Of a stretch of DNA of 64,000 nucleotides, positions 25,890 through 33,991 are shown in pieces. The DNA is from Bin87 sp963666865. GTDB taxonomy: Bacteria; Chloroflexota; Dehalococcoidia; Lucifugimonadales; UBA3495. Positions within the stretch are counted from its first letter, which is position 1; each line of letters starts with the position of its first letter. The notes beneath the pieces are model-generated. The model did no database searches. It was not told the origin of the DNA and saw only the letters and a program-made list of their open reading frames with translations. Location: NCBI GenBank assembly GCA_963666865.1, contig OY763072.1, positions 4,216,001-4,280,000 on the forward strand, given 5' to 3'. The position numbers and the translations under genes are program-made.

Positions 25890-26621
25890 TTCGCCGCGCA
25901 GACGGCGCAGTTCCGCTTGCAGCTCGGCTACTTGGGCTTCTGCAACTTGCTGCGCGGCCTGCGCCGCTTCACGGGCAGCGCGTTCCCGTTCGTGAGCGGC
26001 GACTATCTCAGCGCGGGTGCGCAGCCATCGGCCAGTTGCCGGGTCGAAGAACCGCAGTTGGCCGTCTTCCCAATACAGCCATAAGCCCAGGGCCGGGCTA
26101 TAGCTGTGGGGCCGCCCTTCCGCGTCGGGAGCAACGTCAAACCGATGGTATTGACCGTCGGCGCCCAAGTATTCGCCGACCAGCGCCTCGCCGTAGAAAT
26201 CGCCGCCGGAGCCGTCAAAACGCCAGTATTCGCCAAAGCCGATTTGCGCGTACAGGATGCGCTTCTCGGTAACGTCCCGCAGCGCGGTGCTTTCTGAGGC
26301 GATTTCCAGCACAAAATCGGCCGGCTTGCCAATCTCCCAGACGAGATAGGTGTTGCGGTAGTCCATGGACGCAAACCCCTCGGCGGTGACGCCCAGAGTC
26401 ACGTGCAGGTCGGGCGATATAAACCGCCGGGGGTTGCCCTCTTCGTAATAGATGAACGTGTTGCCACTCACCTCCACGTCCGGCCGGCTGCGGAAGTGCT
26501 CGCGGACCGTGCCCACGATTTCGGTGAAATAGGGTTCCTGGTAACGTCCGTCCGGCAATGGCTCATCATCCGAATCGGGGTAGTGGATTTCCGCGCCGGC
26601 TCTCGGCAGCTTGGTAGTCAT
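25881..26621 (-). CDS. Uma2 family (DUF820, restriction-endonuclease-like fold) protein
   Basis: A 246-residue protein from ATG 26621 (MTTKLPRAG). It has the Uma2/DUF820 PD-(D/E)XK-like core: SPDLHVTLG with the conserved Asp (about residue 73), FVLEIASEST (catalytic-type Glu), a lysine in EKRILYAQIGFGEYWRFD, and a C-terminal alpha-helical, Ala/Glu-rich coiled coil (about 205-244). These proteins are multiplied in Chloroflexota and cyanobacteria, and their biological role is unknown despite the nuclease-like fold. A paralogue lies at 59247. A type B repeat lies just upstream. The longer open frame beginning at 26696 runs through that repeat and is not used. Confidence 0.87.
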   Translation of the reverse strand: MTTKLPRAGAEIHYPDSDDEPLPDGRYQEPYFTEIVGTVREHFRSRPDVEVSGNTFIYYEEGNPRRFISPDLHVTLGVTAEGFASMDYRNTYLVWEIGKPADFVLEIASESTALRDVTEKRILYAQIGFGEYWRFDGSGGDFYGEALVGEYLGADGQYHRFDVAPDAEGRPHSYSPALGLWLYWEDGQLRFFDPATGRWLRTRAEIVAAHERERAAREAAQAAQQVAEAQVAELQAELRRLRGESA

Positions 26622-26664
26622 GGCAAATCTCCAATCTGTAAAAGAAACTGGCAACCCGGCGATG

Positions 26665-26792
26665 CCGTCATTCCCGCGAAAGCGGGAATCCAGCAAGCGT
26701 GAATTCCGGCCGACATTCCTGTCGTGGAGATTCTTCTGGGTTCCTGCTTTCGCAGGAACGACAGGATGATTTGTCAGTTGTCAACATGTCCT
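26665..26792. repeat. Type B inverted-repeat element
   Basis: CGTCATTCCCGCGAAAGCGG hairpin, a spacer, then GGTTCCTGCTTTCGCAGGAA and the end TTGTCAACATGTCCTAGG. The architecture is the same as the element at 13643, including the TGTCAACA end, and it again abuts a stop codon (FAH-family gene). Confidence 0.75.
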
Positions 26793-27591
26793 AGGCGCAG
26801 ACCACGATGGCCTCGCCCAAGCCCTCGATTGAGATGCGGGCTTCGGAGGCAAAGCCCAGCGGCGTGGGCGGCACCAGGCTGCCCGTGATGACGGTATCGC
26901 CGGCCTTCAGCGGGTGGTTGCGGGCGGAGAGTTCGTTGGCCAGCCAGACCAGCGGCTCGAAAGGATGGCCCATCACGTCGCGGCCATAGCCCTCGCCAAC
27001 CTGCTCGTGGTTGATCCGCATCACCCCGTGGCAGTTGACCAGGTCCACGCTCTGCCAGTCGGTGACGGGATCGCCCAACACCACGCCGGAGTTGAGGATG
27101 TTCACGGCGACGCTCATCAGCGTGCGCTCCTCGGTAGTCAGGTCGTCGGGGGTGCGGATGTCCACGATCTCAAAGGCCGTGGCGACTTCGGCAACTGCGT
27201 CAGCGACGGATTCCCGGGTGTACGGAGCGCCCGACGCCGGCAGGTCTTTGCCCAGGGTGACGCCGACTTCCAGCTCAACGCCCAAGTTCACGTACTCGGT
27301 GAAGTTCAGCACCACCGGCGAACGATGGATGGTCTTCTGGAAGACACCGCCCAGCACCGGGTGGTCCAGGCCGGCTCGCTCCTGCATTATCGGAGTGGTG
27401 TAGGCCAGCTTGTAGCCGGCCAGCGGCCCCCACAGGGAGGACAGCATACAGTGGAGTTCCAGCTGGATGGCATAGGCTTCTTCCAGCGTCTTGGGGAACA
27501 GGTCGGCCGGCAGCCGCTGGAAGGGCTGCACCGTGCGGTACTGCTCGAAAATCAGCTCGGCGGCCGCGCGGGCCGGTGTGGTGGTTACCAT
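26791..27591 (-). CDS. Fumarylacetoacetate hydrolase-fold enzyme, 2-keto-4-pentenoate hydratase (MhpD) type
   Basis: A 266-residue enzyme of the hydratase/decarboxylase branch of the FAH fold, which acts on 2-oxo-dienoates in meta-cleavage pathways. Features are the N-terminal LPADLFPKTLEEAYAIQLEL block, LAGYKLAYTTP, the metal-binding glutamates in NLGVELEVGVTLGKDL (about residues 102-117), IVDIRTPDD, and GDTVITGSLVPPTPL near the C-terminus. The length fits MhpD-type hydratases. No extradiol dioxygenase is adjacent, so the pathway is uncertain. Confidence 0.87.
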   Translation of the reverse strand: MVTTTPARAAAELIFEQYRTVQPFQRLPADLFPKTLEEAYAIQLELHCMLSSLWGPLAGYKLAYTTPIMQERAGLDHPVLGGVFQKTIHRSPVVLNFTEYVNLGVELEVGVTLGKDLPASGAPYTRESVADAVAEVATAFEIVDIRTPDDLTTEERTLMSVAVNILNSGVVLGDPVTDWQSVDLVNCHGVMRINHEQVGEGYGRDVMGHPFEPLVWLANELSARNHPLKAGDTVITGSLVPPTPLGFASEARISIEGLGEAIVVCA

Positions 27592-27670
27592 GGAGGGCCT
27601 CCTGCGTATCGTATCAATCGGATTATAACCGTTATGGGCCGGCGAGATTATTTGAGCCGTACTGACGCTC

Positions 27671-27698
27671 GTAGGGGCGAGGCATGCCTCGCCCCTAC
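27671..27698. repeat. 28-bp palindrome with GGCATGCC core
   Basis: GTAGGGGCGA arms and core GGCATGCC, perfectly self-complementary. It sits between the FAH gene start and the CDGSH gene stop. Confidence 0.85.
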
Positions 27699-27748
27699 CG
27701 GGTTACACAACGGAAGGCGATTCTGAGAACCACCCTAACCGAACAAGC

Positions 27749-27955
27749 CTAGCGGGCTTCGCTGGCGGCCTCGAACCCGGCGTCGCGGTGGGTGCCGTCA
27801 CAGAAGGGCTTGTTGCTGGACTGCCCACAGCGGCAGAATGTAGCCCACTGCCCCTCGGGAATGGTGTAGTTGTTGCCGCTCTGGTCAACAATCTCAATCT
27901 CGCCGGTGACCCGCAGGGGTCCATTGGCTCGCACTTCTACTTTCACGTCTGCCAT
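27749..27955 (-). CDS. CDGSH-type iron-sulfur domain protein
   Basis: A 68-residue protein built around one CDGSH [2Fe-2S] motif: CRCGQSSNKPFCDGTH, with ligands Cys41, Cys43, Cys52 and His56 in the 3Cys-1His pattern of mitoNEET-like proteins. The N-terminal 35 residues form the usual small beta domain (VKVEVRANGPLRVTGEI). It is likely an electron-transfer or cluster-transfer protein in the cytoplasm. The ATG at 27955 is preceded by AGGAGG-like sequence (minus strand, near 27965). It is a single gene, followed by the cupin further upstream on the same strand. Confidence 0.9.
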   Translation of the reverse strand: MADVKVEVRANGPLRVTGEIEIVDQSGNNYTIPEGQWATFCRCGQSSNKPFCDGTHRDAGFEAASEAR

Positions 27956-28090
27956 CAGGGGGTTCCTCCTCGGTTTTGTCGGTTAATCCGCCGGCCCCGG
28001 TAGTTAGCGGCTCCCGCGGCAAGCGTACTGATTATTCACCATAATGGGGTGATGGTCAAATTGGGACGGCAATCTCTGCCGTGGAAAACC

Positions 28091-28118
28091 GTAGGGGCGA
28101 CCCATGGGTCGCCCCGAC
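28091..28118. repeat. 28-bp palindrome with CCCATGGG core
   Basis: GTAGGGGCGA arm, CCCATGGG core and TCGCCCCGAC arm (one mismatch). It lies just beyond the cupin gene stop on the minus strand, a plausible transcription end. Confidence 0.8.
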
Positions 28119-28140
28119 ACCGCCGGTATCCACCGCTATG

Positions 28141-28536
28141 TTACAGGTTCACCACCAGGTTGTCGGGCGCGCGGCAGAGGATGCCCTCCTGCTCTTCGTC
28201 GTAGGGGTTCTCCTCGATGTGCGGAGTGTTGGCCGGCACGAAGATGAAATCGCCGGGGCCGGCTTCGATCCACTCCTCGAAGTTCTCGCCGAAATAGACG
28301 CGGACGTGTCCCCGCAGGACGTAGGCGGCGGTTTCGGCCTCAAGATGGGTGTGCGGCGGACCTTTTTCGCGGGGCGCGGCAGTTACCTTGCCCATCCAGA
28401 TCTTGGTGGTGTCGCCCTTGCCGGGCACGATGGCCGGCTGGCGCACCATGCCGGGGGTCTGGATGGTCTCCGAGGCGTCGCCCACGGTGTGCACCACGTA
28501 GGGCTTCATGCCCGTCTGCTGTTCGGTCGTCGTCAT
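28141..28536 (-). CDS. Cupin-domain protein
   Basis: A 131-residue single-domain cupin. The two cupin motifs are visible: HTHLEAETAAYVLRGHVRVY (about residues 59-78, starting with the metal-binding histidines) and PGDFIFVPANTPHIEEN (about 92-108, with the last His ligand). The role could be a small-molecule-binding or dioxygenase-like function; substrate unknown. It is divergent from the MmgE/PrpD gene, with a type C repeat between them. Confidence 0.85.
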   Translation of the reverse strand: MTTTEQQTGMKPYVVHTVGDASETIQTPGMVRQPAIVPGKGDTTKIWMGKVTAAPREKGPPHTHLEAETAAYVLRGHVRVYFGENFEEWIEAGPGDFIFVPANTPHIEENPYDEEQEGILCRAPDNLVVNL

Positions 28537-28627
28537 TGTTATTGCTCCTTGCGTTGGTTGGTCGGGGAGTCCTGTGACATTATACGCAACGGAACTGTGC
28601 TACGCCCCCACGCTACGCACTTTAGGA

Positions 28628-28767
28628 GATCGTCAGAAGCAGGATTTTCAAGATTTTAATGATTTACCGGATTGTGGGGCAACGGCTGTTCAATCGGCGA
28701 TGGCGCTCCGGAAAGCCGTCGTCATCCTGGCAATCCATGCAATCCGGCAAATCCTGCTTCTGACGAT
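28628..28767. repeat. Type C inverted-repeat element, 140 bp
   Basis: GATCGTCAGAAGCAGGATTT on the left and AAATCCTGCTTCTGACGAT on the right are near-perfect complements enclosing about 100 bases. A second copy with the same ends lies at 56648. It covers most of the 308-base gap between the cupin and MmgE/PrpD genes. Confidence 0.8.
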
Positions 28768-28844
28768 ACCGCGTAGGAAATGGGTACGCGTGAGCCTCAT
28801 ACCGCGTTGCGCCATCCCACGCCCACCGCTATCCTTGCCTCACC

Positions 28845-30149
28845 ATGACCAGTCAACCCAACGATTTCTCCCGACAGATTGCTCAATTTGCGGCGGGCGT
28901 CGCTCATGACGAAATAGCCATACCGCCGGCGGTTACCGATCTCAGCATCGACATGATGCTCAACGCCGCCGCCGCCGCGCTGGCCGGCGCGGCTCATCCC
29001 GACGGCATTGCCATCGCCCGGGTCGTCCGCGAGATGGGGGGCAACGGGCGCAGCACCATCATCGGCATGGGACAGCGCACCTCTCCGGTGTACGCCGCCC
29101 TGGTCAACGGAGCGCTGGTGCGGATGTTGGACTACGACGACAACACCGTTGATACCGGCGGCCGGCCCACGGCGGCGGTGTTTCCGGCGGTGATGGCGCT
29201 GGGCGAGATGCACGGTTACTCCGGACAAGCGACCCTATCCGCCTTCTCCGCCGGTTGCGAGATTTCCGTCCGCCTGTCCGCCGCGCCGGAGACCCGCGCC
29301 GGCGCCGGTCCGGTGGGAGCGGCCGCGGCATCGGCCATGCTCATGGGCCGGGACGAAAGCGGGTTGGCTAACGCCGTCGCCCTGGCCGCCGGCGTGGGCA
29401 ATACCGGCATCGGCTACATGGCCCCCGGAGCGGCGGCGTTGGATGGGGGACGAGCCGCCATGAACGGCGTCATGGCCGCGCTGATGGCGCGGGAGGAGGT
29501 CGCCGCTCCCATGGGCACGGACGCGCCAAATCCGGACGTCCTGGCCGATCTGGGACGCCATTGGCGCTTGACCGACCCTGGCATTACAATTCGCCTGTAC
29601 CCCTGCCACCCGGCCAGCCATTGCGTCATTGACGCTGCCCTGGGATTGGCTCAACTGCACCGCTTTGAGCCGTCGCAGATCGCCGGCGTACACGTGGGCG
29701 TCACCGCCGATACCCTGGAACAGCTGCCCTACGTGCTGCCGGAAGACGGGTGGCAGGCTCGCGGTTGCCTGGCCTTCATCGCCGCCGCCACCCTGTGCCA
29801 CGGGCCGCCGCTCATCAACTTCTTTTCCGACGTGGCGGTGCAGGATGAGGGCGTGCGAGAGATGATGGAGCGAGTCTCGGTGGAGGCGACGCTGCCGGCA
29901 TCGCCGTTATCGCTGCACCCGGCGGAAGTGGCGGTAAGCCTGGCCGACGGCAGAACGCTGCGGCATCGCATCGACCACCCCCGCGGCTCGCCGGCCATGC
30001 CCCTGGACGCCGAGGAGCTGGAGGCCAAGTTCCTCTACTGCACCCGCTACATCCTGCCGTCCGACCACATCGAGGAGGCAATCGACAGTTTCCGAGGCAT
30101 CGCCGAAATCGAAAACGTAACCGGAATGGCATCCGTACTTGGCGGCTGA
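28845..30149 (+). CDS. MmgE/PrpD family protein
   Basis: A 434-residue member of the 2-methylcitrate dehydratase-like family, which also includes cis-aconitate decarboxylase-type enzymes. Recognisable parts are the N-terminal all-helical domain (AAAAALAGAAHPDG, GQRTSPVYAALVNGALVRMLDYDDN, with the active-site-like Asp/His positions), HGYSGQATLSAFSAGCEISVRL, and RLYPCHPASHCVIDAALGLAQ marking the start of the second domain (about residue 250). Substrate is not determinable. It is followed in the same direction by a quinone oxidoreductase and an SDR gene, but repeats lie between them. Confidence 0.87.
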   Translation: MTSQPNDFSRQIAQFAAGVAHDEIAIPPAVTDLSIDMMLNAAAAALAGAAHPDGIAIARVVREMGGNGRSTIIGMGQRTSPVYAALVNGALVRMLDYDDNTVDTGGRPTAAVFPAVMALGEMHGYSGQATLSAFSAGCEISVRLSAAPETRAGAGPVGAAAASAMLMGRDESGLANAVALAAGVGNTGIGYMAPGAAALDGGRAAMNGVMAALMAREEVAAPMGTDAPNPDVLADLGRHWRLTDPGITIRLYPCHPASHCVIDAALGLAQLHRFEPSQIAGVHVGVTADTLEQLPYVLPEDGWQARGCLAFIAAATLCHGPPLINFFSDVAVQDEGVREMMERVSVEATLPASPLSLHPAEVAVSLADGRTLRHRIDHPRGSPAMPLDAEELEAKFLYCTRYILPSDHIEEAIDSFRGIAEIENVTGMASVLGG

Positions 30150-30156
30150 CCCTCTC

Positions 30157-30184
30157 CGTCATTCCCGCGAACGCGGGAATCCAG
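30157..30184. repeat. dRS3-like hairpin
   Basis: CGTCATTCCCGCGAACGCGG and the following GAATCCAG make one type B hairpin between the MmgE/PrpD and oxidoreductase genes. Confidence 0.7.
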
Positions 30185-30203
30185 AAACCTTGGAGGCAGA
30201 ATC

Positions 30204-31172
30204 ATGAAAGGAATCCAGGCATACGAAGTTGGCGCCCCCGACGTGCTCAAATATGAGGATATGCCCGAACCCACCGCCGGACCCGGTGAGGCCATCGTCG
30301 CCATCCGCAACATCGGCGTCAACTACACCGACGTGTCCAGCCGCAAGGGCACCAACCCGCCGGCCTCGTTTCCGTGGACGCCGGGCCGGGAGGCATCCGG
30401 CGAGGTCATTGCCGTGGGCGACGGCGTTACCGAGGTATCGGTCGGCGACCGGGTGGCCTACACCATGCACACCGGCTCCTACGCCGAGCAACAGGCCGTC
30501 CCCGCTTGGCTGCTGGTCCGCATCCCCGACGACATGGACTTTGAGACGGGCGCGGCGACCCTGCTGCAAGCCATGACCGCCCACTTCCTGGTCAACGACA
30601 TCGCGCCCTTGCAGTCCGGCCAGCGGGCGCTGGTCCACGCCGGCGCCGGCGGCATGGGCCTGCTGCTCATCCAGATGCTCAAACGCATGGGCCTGCACGT
30701 CTATACCACCGTGTCCACCGGCGAGAAGGCGGAGATGGCCCGGGGCGCCGGCGCCGACGACGTTATCCTGTACACCCAGCAGGACTTTGAAGAAGAAATA
30801 CGCCGGATGACCGATGGCGAAGGCGTCAAGATCATTTACGACGCCGTGGGCGCGACAACCTTCGAGAAGGGCCTGCGCGTCCTCGGACGGCGGGGCTGCA
30901 TGTGCCTGTACGGGCAGGCCGGCGGCCCGGTGGGCGCGGTGGACTCCGGGATGCTCCGCAACGGCTCACTGTTCCTCACCCGACCGACGCTGGGCGACTA
31001 CACCGCCACGCGCTCGGAGTTGCTGCAGCGGGCCGAGGAATGCCTGGACTGGGTGCAGTCGGGCGAAATCAAGCTGAACGTCAGCCTGAACCTGCCGTTG
31101 TCCGAAGCCGCCGAAGCCCACCGCCGGCTGGAGGGGCGGGAGACCACGGGGAAGATACTGCTCACGCCGTAA
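30204..31172 (+). CDS. NADPH:quinone oxidoreductase-like, zinc-independent MDR family
   Basis: A 322-residue medium-chain reductase of the QOR branch. It has no structural zinc cysteines, the N-terminal NIGVNYTDVSSRKG block (about residues 36-49), PGREASGEVIAVGDGV, and the nucleotide-binding AGAGGMGLLLIQ (146-157), which replaces the GGVG form. It ends SEAAEAHRRLEGRETTGKILLTP, typical of quinone reductases. It reduces quinones or enones with NADPH by family analogy. The start ATG 30204 is preceded by GGAGG (30192-30196). Confidence 0.92.
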   Translation: MKGIQAYEVGAPDVLKYEDMPEPTAGPGEAIVAIRNIGVNYTDVSSRKGTNPPASFPWTPGREASGEVIAVGDGVTEVSVGDRVAYTMHTGSYAEQQAVPAWLLVRIPDDMDFETGAATLLQAMTAHFLVNDIAPLQSGQRALVHAGAGGMGLLLIQMLKRMGLHVYTTVSTGEKAEMARGAGADDVILYTQQDFEEEIRRMTDGEGVKIIYDAVGATTFEKGLRVLGRRGCMCLYGQAGGPVGAVDSGMLRNGSLFLTRPTLGDYTATRSELLQRAEECLDWVQSGEIKLNVSLNLPLSEAAEAHRRLEGRETTGKILLTP

Positions 31173-31234
31173 TTGTACCAAGAGGGCGGACCGTTTAGCC
31201 CGGTTGACCCCGATAAGAATTTCGGCGAATGCCG

Positions 31235-31262
31235 GTAGGGGCGAATAATTATTCGCCCCTAC
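31235..31262. repeat. 28-bp palindrome with ATAATTAT core
   Basis: GTAGGGGCGA arms, core ATAATTAT, perfectly self-complementary; sits between the oxidoreductase and SDR genes. Confidence 0.85.
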
Positions 31263-31302
31263 AATTGAAGTGCCAGCATCAATTTCAGGAAGGAACATCA
31301 TC

Positions 31303-32802
31303 ATGGCTGGCATCCGTTACATAGATGAGCGTCCCCGCATTCTGTTGACCGGGGCCACCGGCTATATCGGCCGGCGGCTGTTGCGGACGCTGGAAGCCGA
31401 AGGCCATCGTGTGCGCTGCCTGGCTCGCCGCCCCGAATATCTGCGGGAGCGGGTAGCGGAGGCAACGGAGGTGGTGCAGGGCGATTTGCTGGATCGCGAG
31501 TCGATGTGTGCCGCTATGGACGGCGTCGCTACGGCCTACTACCTTGTGCATTCCCTGGGGTCGGCCGGCGACTTTGCCGACGAAGAACGCCAGTGCGCCC
31601 GGAATTTCGCCGACGCCGCGAGGCAGGCCGGCGTCAGCCGGATCATCTACCTGGGCGGGCTGGGCGTGGACGCGCCGAACCGGTCCGAACACCTGCGCAG
31701 CCGGGGGCAGGTGGGCGACGTTCTGCGCAGTTCGGGTATCCCGGTGCTGGAGTTCCGCGCCTCCATCGTCATCGGTTCTGGCAGCCTGTCCTTCGAGATG
31801 GTGCGGGCGCTGGTGGAGCGGCTGCCGGTGATGATCACGCCGCGCTGGGTGTCCGTGCCGGCCCAGCCCGTCGCCATCGACGACCTGCTGCAATACCTGT
31901 ACGCCGGCCTGACCATCCCATTGGACGAAAGCCGGGTGTTCGAGGTCGGTGGCGCCGATGTCGTGTCCTACGGCGGCCTGATGCGGGAGTACGCCCGGCA
32001 GCGTGGGTTGCGGCGGATGATGCTGCCGGTGCCGCTATTGACGCCCGGGCTGTCCAGCCTGTGGCTCGGTCTCGTCACGCCCCTGTACGCCCGGGTGGGT
32101 CGCAAGCTCATCGACAGCCTGCGCAACGCCAGCGTGGTCACCGACCCTACGGCGCGGGATACTTTCGCCGTGCGTCCCATGGGCATCAGCGACGCCATCG
32201 CCGCCGCCCGGCGCAACGAGGACCGGGATTTTGCGGAGAGCCGGTGGTCGGACGCGCTGTCGTCATCGGGGAAAACGCCAAGCTGGGGCGGCGTTCGGTT
32301 CGGAACCCGGCTGGTGGATACGCGGACTGCTCCGGTGTCCGCGCCGCCGGCCATCGCCTTTGAACCCATCCGACGCATCGGGGGCGACACGGGTTGGTAC
32401 TTCGCCGATTGGCTGTGGCGGGTGCGCGGGTTCATCGACCTGCTGGCCGGCGGCGTGGGAGTGCGTCGGGGCCGACCCCATCCCGACCGGCTGGCGGTGG
32501 GCGACGCCGTGGACTGGTGGCGGGTGGCATCCTGCGAGCCGGGACGGATGGTGAGATTTCAGGCGGAGATGAGACTGCCCGGTCGGGCTTGGCTGGAGTT
32601 CGAGGTCGAACCGGGCGACGGCGGAAACGGTTCCGTCATCCGACAGACGGCGGTTTTCGAGCCGGTGGGCCTGGGCGGATTGCTGTACTGGTATGCGGTC
32701 TGGCCCGTCCACGCCGCCGTGTTTCGTGGCATGATACGGGGCATCGCCAAAGCCGCCGATGGCGAGGGCCGCCGGCGGCTTTGGCGACGACAAACCGGGT
32801 AG
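31303..32802 (+). CDS. NAD(P)-binding SDR with C-terminal DUF2867 domain
   Basis: A 499-residue protein from ATG 31303, chosen because AGGAAGGA (31288-31295) precedes it; a GTG at 31270 is in frame but lacks a site. Residues 12-300 are an atypical/extended SDR (ILLTGATGYIGRRLL, dinucleotide loop 17-23; SRIIYLGGLG; EFRASIVIGSGSLSFEMVR). Residues about 335-495 form a DUF2867 domain (GGDTGWYFADWLWRVRG, VGDAVDWWRV, LEFEVEPGD). This two-domain design is a known uncharacterised family, with ligands unknown. The stop is immediately followed by the defence-like region. Confidence 0.9.
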   Translation: MAGIRYIDERPRILLTGATGYIGRRLLRTLEAEGHRVRCLARRPEYLRERVAEATEVVQGDLLDRESMCAAMDGVATAYYLVHSLGSAGDFADEERQCARNFADAARQAGVSRIIYLGGLGVDAPNRSEHLRSRGQVGDVLRSSGIPVLEFRASIVIGSGSLSFEMVRALVERLPVMITPRWVSVPAQPVAIDDLLQYLYAGLTIPLDESRVFEVGGADVVSYGGLMREYARQRGLRRMMLPVPLLTPGLSSLWLGLVTPLYARVGRKLIDSLRNASVVTDPTARDTFAVRPMGISDAIAAARRNEDRDFAESRWSDALSSSGKTPSWGGVRFGTRLVDTRTAPVSAPPAIAFEPIRRIGGDTGWYFADWLWRVRGFIDLLAGGVGVRRGRPHPDRLAVGDAVDWWRVASCEPGRMVRFQAEMRLPGRAWLEFEVEPGDGGNGSVIRQTAVFEPVGLGGLLYWYAVWPVHAAVFRGMIRGIAKAADGEGRRRLWRRQTG

Positions 32803-32883
32803 GTGTCAGTGACAGATGTCCCTTGCCAGCACATATCAGCAAAGATTAGGATTGCAACCACCGTCCCAGCGGAGGTGCCCGTT

Positions 32884-33663
32884 TTGGTACAGAGAGATTT
32901 GTTCATCGAGGAGGGGTATCTTCCCATTAGCAGCGTGTGGGAAGGCAACGACCGGGACTTGATTGAAACCATGTTGCAGTTCTACTCGTCGATTGCCCCC
33001 GAACCCATATTGGACGCCACCTACAACAGAGGGCGATTTTGGAAGGGTTCGGCGCGTCAAGTCGTGTCGATGGACATCGACCCGAAGTTCAATCCGATGA
33101 TCCTGGACGACAATCGGAAAATGGAAGGGGTCCCGGATGCTGCGTTTGGGACCGTCGTTTACGACCCTCCACACGTCGGCCCACAAGGCCGGGACAAGAG
33201 CAGCAAGAAATTCGACGAAGACTTCGGAGCGACCGTCCCGTGCGGGAAAGAGCATGATTGGAGCCTGAGCTATCTCTACCCGCCGTTTTTGGAGCAGGCG
33301 AAAAGAGTGCTGAAACCCAAAGGTCTGCTGCTAGCGAAGATCACAGACATGGTGCATAGCCATCGAGCCAAGTGGAGCCACTGCGATTTTATGCGCATGG
33401 CCGACGAGGCCGGGTTCACCGTTTGCGACCTGATTATCAAAATCAGGGAAGGGCCCATGGTATCGACAAAGTGGGCAACCGCCCATCACGCCAGGAAACG
33501 ACATTGCTTTTGGATAATCTGTCGTAACAGCACCAGTTGCGAGAGGCAAACGGTCTCGGTGAGCACACGCCTATCTACGTTGGGAAAGCGGACCCTCCGG
33601 GGCGGCGGCAAGGGCGAGCGCAGGCAGCCTCGACCACACCCGCTCTGTACCGCCGCTTGTTGA
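32884..33663 (+). CDS. DNA methyltransferase-like protein with an altered, run-on C-terminus
   Basis: TTG start at 32884 chosen because GGAGG (32871-32875) lies 8 bases before it; upstream in-frame GTGs (32803, 32809) would add up to 27 residues. A class I SAM-dependent methyltransferase core is visible: motif I-like EPILDATYNRGRFWKG, motif II-like MDIDPKF, motif IV VVYDPPHVG (a DPPH variant of DPPY), and LKPKGLLLAKITDMVHS. The core ends naturally near HARKRHCFWIICRN. The last ~45 residues are arginine-rich and out of character, because the frame runs into the start of the Eco29kI-like gene read in another frame. The original stop seems lost in a deletion. DNA target unknown. Confidence 0.75.
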   Translation: MVQRDLFIEEGYLPISSVWEGNDRDLIETMLQFYSSIAPEPILDATYNRGRFWKGSARQVVSMDIDPKFNPMILDDNRKMEGVPDAAFGTVVYDPPHVGPQGRDKSSKKFDEDFGATVPCGKEHDWSLSYLYPPFLEQAKRVLKPKGLLLAKITDMVHSHRAKWSHCDFMRMADEAGFTVCDLIIKIREGPMVSTKWATAHHARKRHCFWIICRNSTSCERQTVSVSTRLSTLGKRTLRGGGKGERRQPRPHPLCTAAC

Positions 33664-33971
33664 GGCACGCTGAGTCGATTGAATCGGCATACAACTTGGA
33701 CCTGAGCGATTTTCGGTGCCGCTGGCTCGTACTCGACCCGGTATGGATCAGCCTTACCGAGCAAGTGCTCATCGCGGAATACCAACCGATATGGAATGTT
33801 GTTGTTGACGGGTTCGGCAACAACGACCCAGGTCGGGGACGCTGGAATCAGCGGCGCTCACAATGGGACACATTGCACCCCGGCCGTGAATGGGCTTTTA
33901 ACCTTCAAGACCGTGGCGAAACTGACGCGGAAGTGCTGGCCGCGATAGGCGCATTTCGCGGGAGCAAATAG
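33537..33971 (+). pseudogene. Eco29kI-like GIY-YIG restriction endonuclease lacking its N-terminus
   Basis: A 144-residue frame, in a different frame from and overlapping the methyltransferase tail. It shows the conserved Eco29kI-family core: PIYVGKADPPGRRQGR (the YVGKA tyrosine), ALYRRLLRHAESIE (Arg and His), LTEQVLIAEYQPIWN (catalytic-type Glu75 and Asn87), and GRWNQRRSQWDTLHPGREWA. Family members have about 200 residues or more, and their first 50-60, including the GIY tyrosine, are missing here. Upstream in frame there is a stop at 33525 and only a TTG (33537). The gene is therefore truncated and probably inactive. Eco29kI itself cuts CCGCGG; the specificity here is unknown. Confidence 0.75.
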
Positions 33972-33991
33972 GGGATTACAGGAGCATTGTT

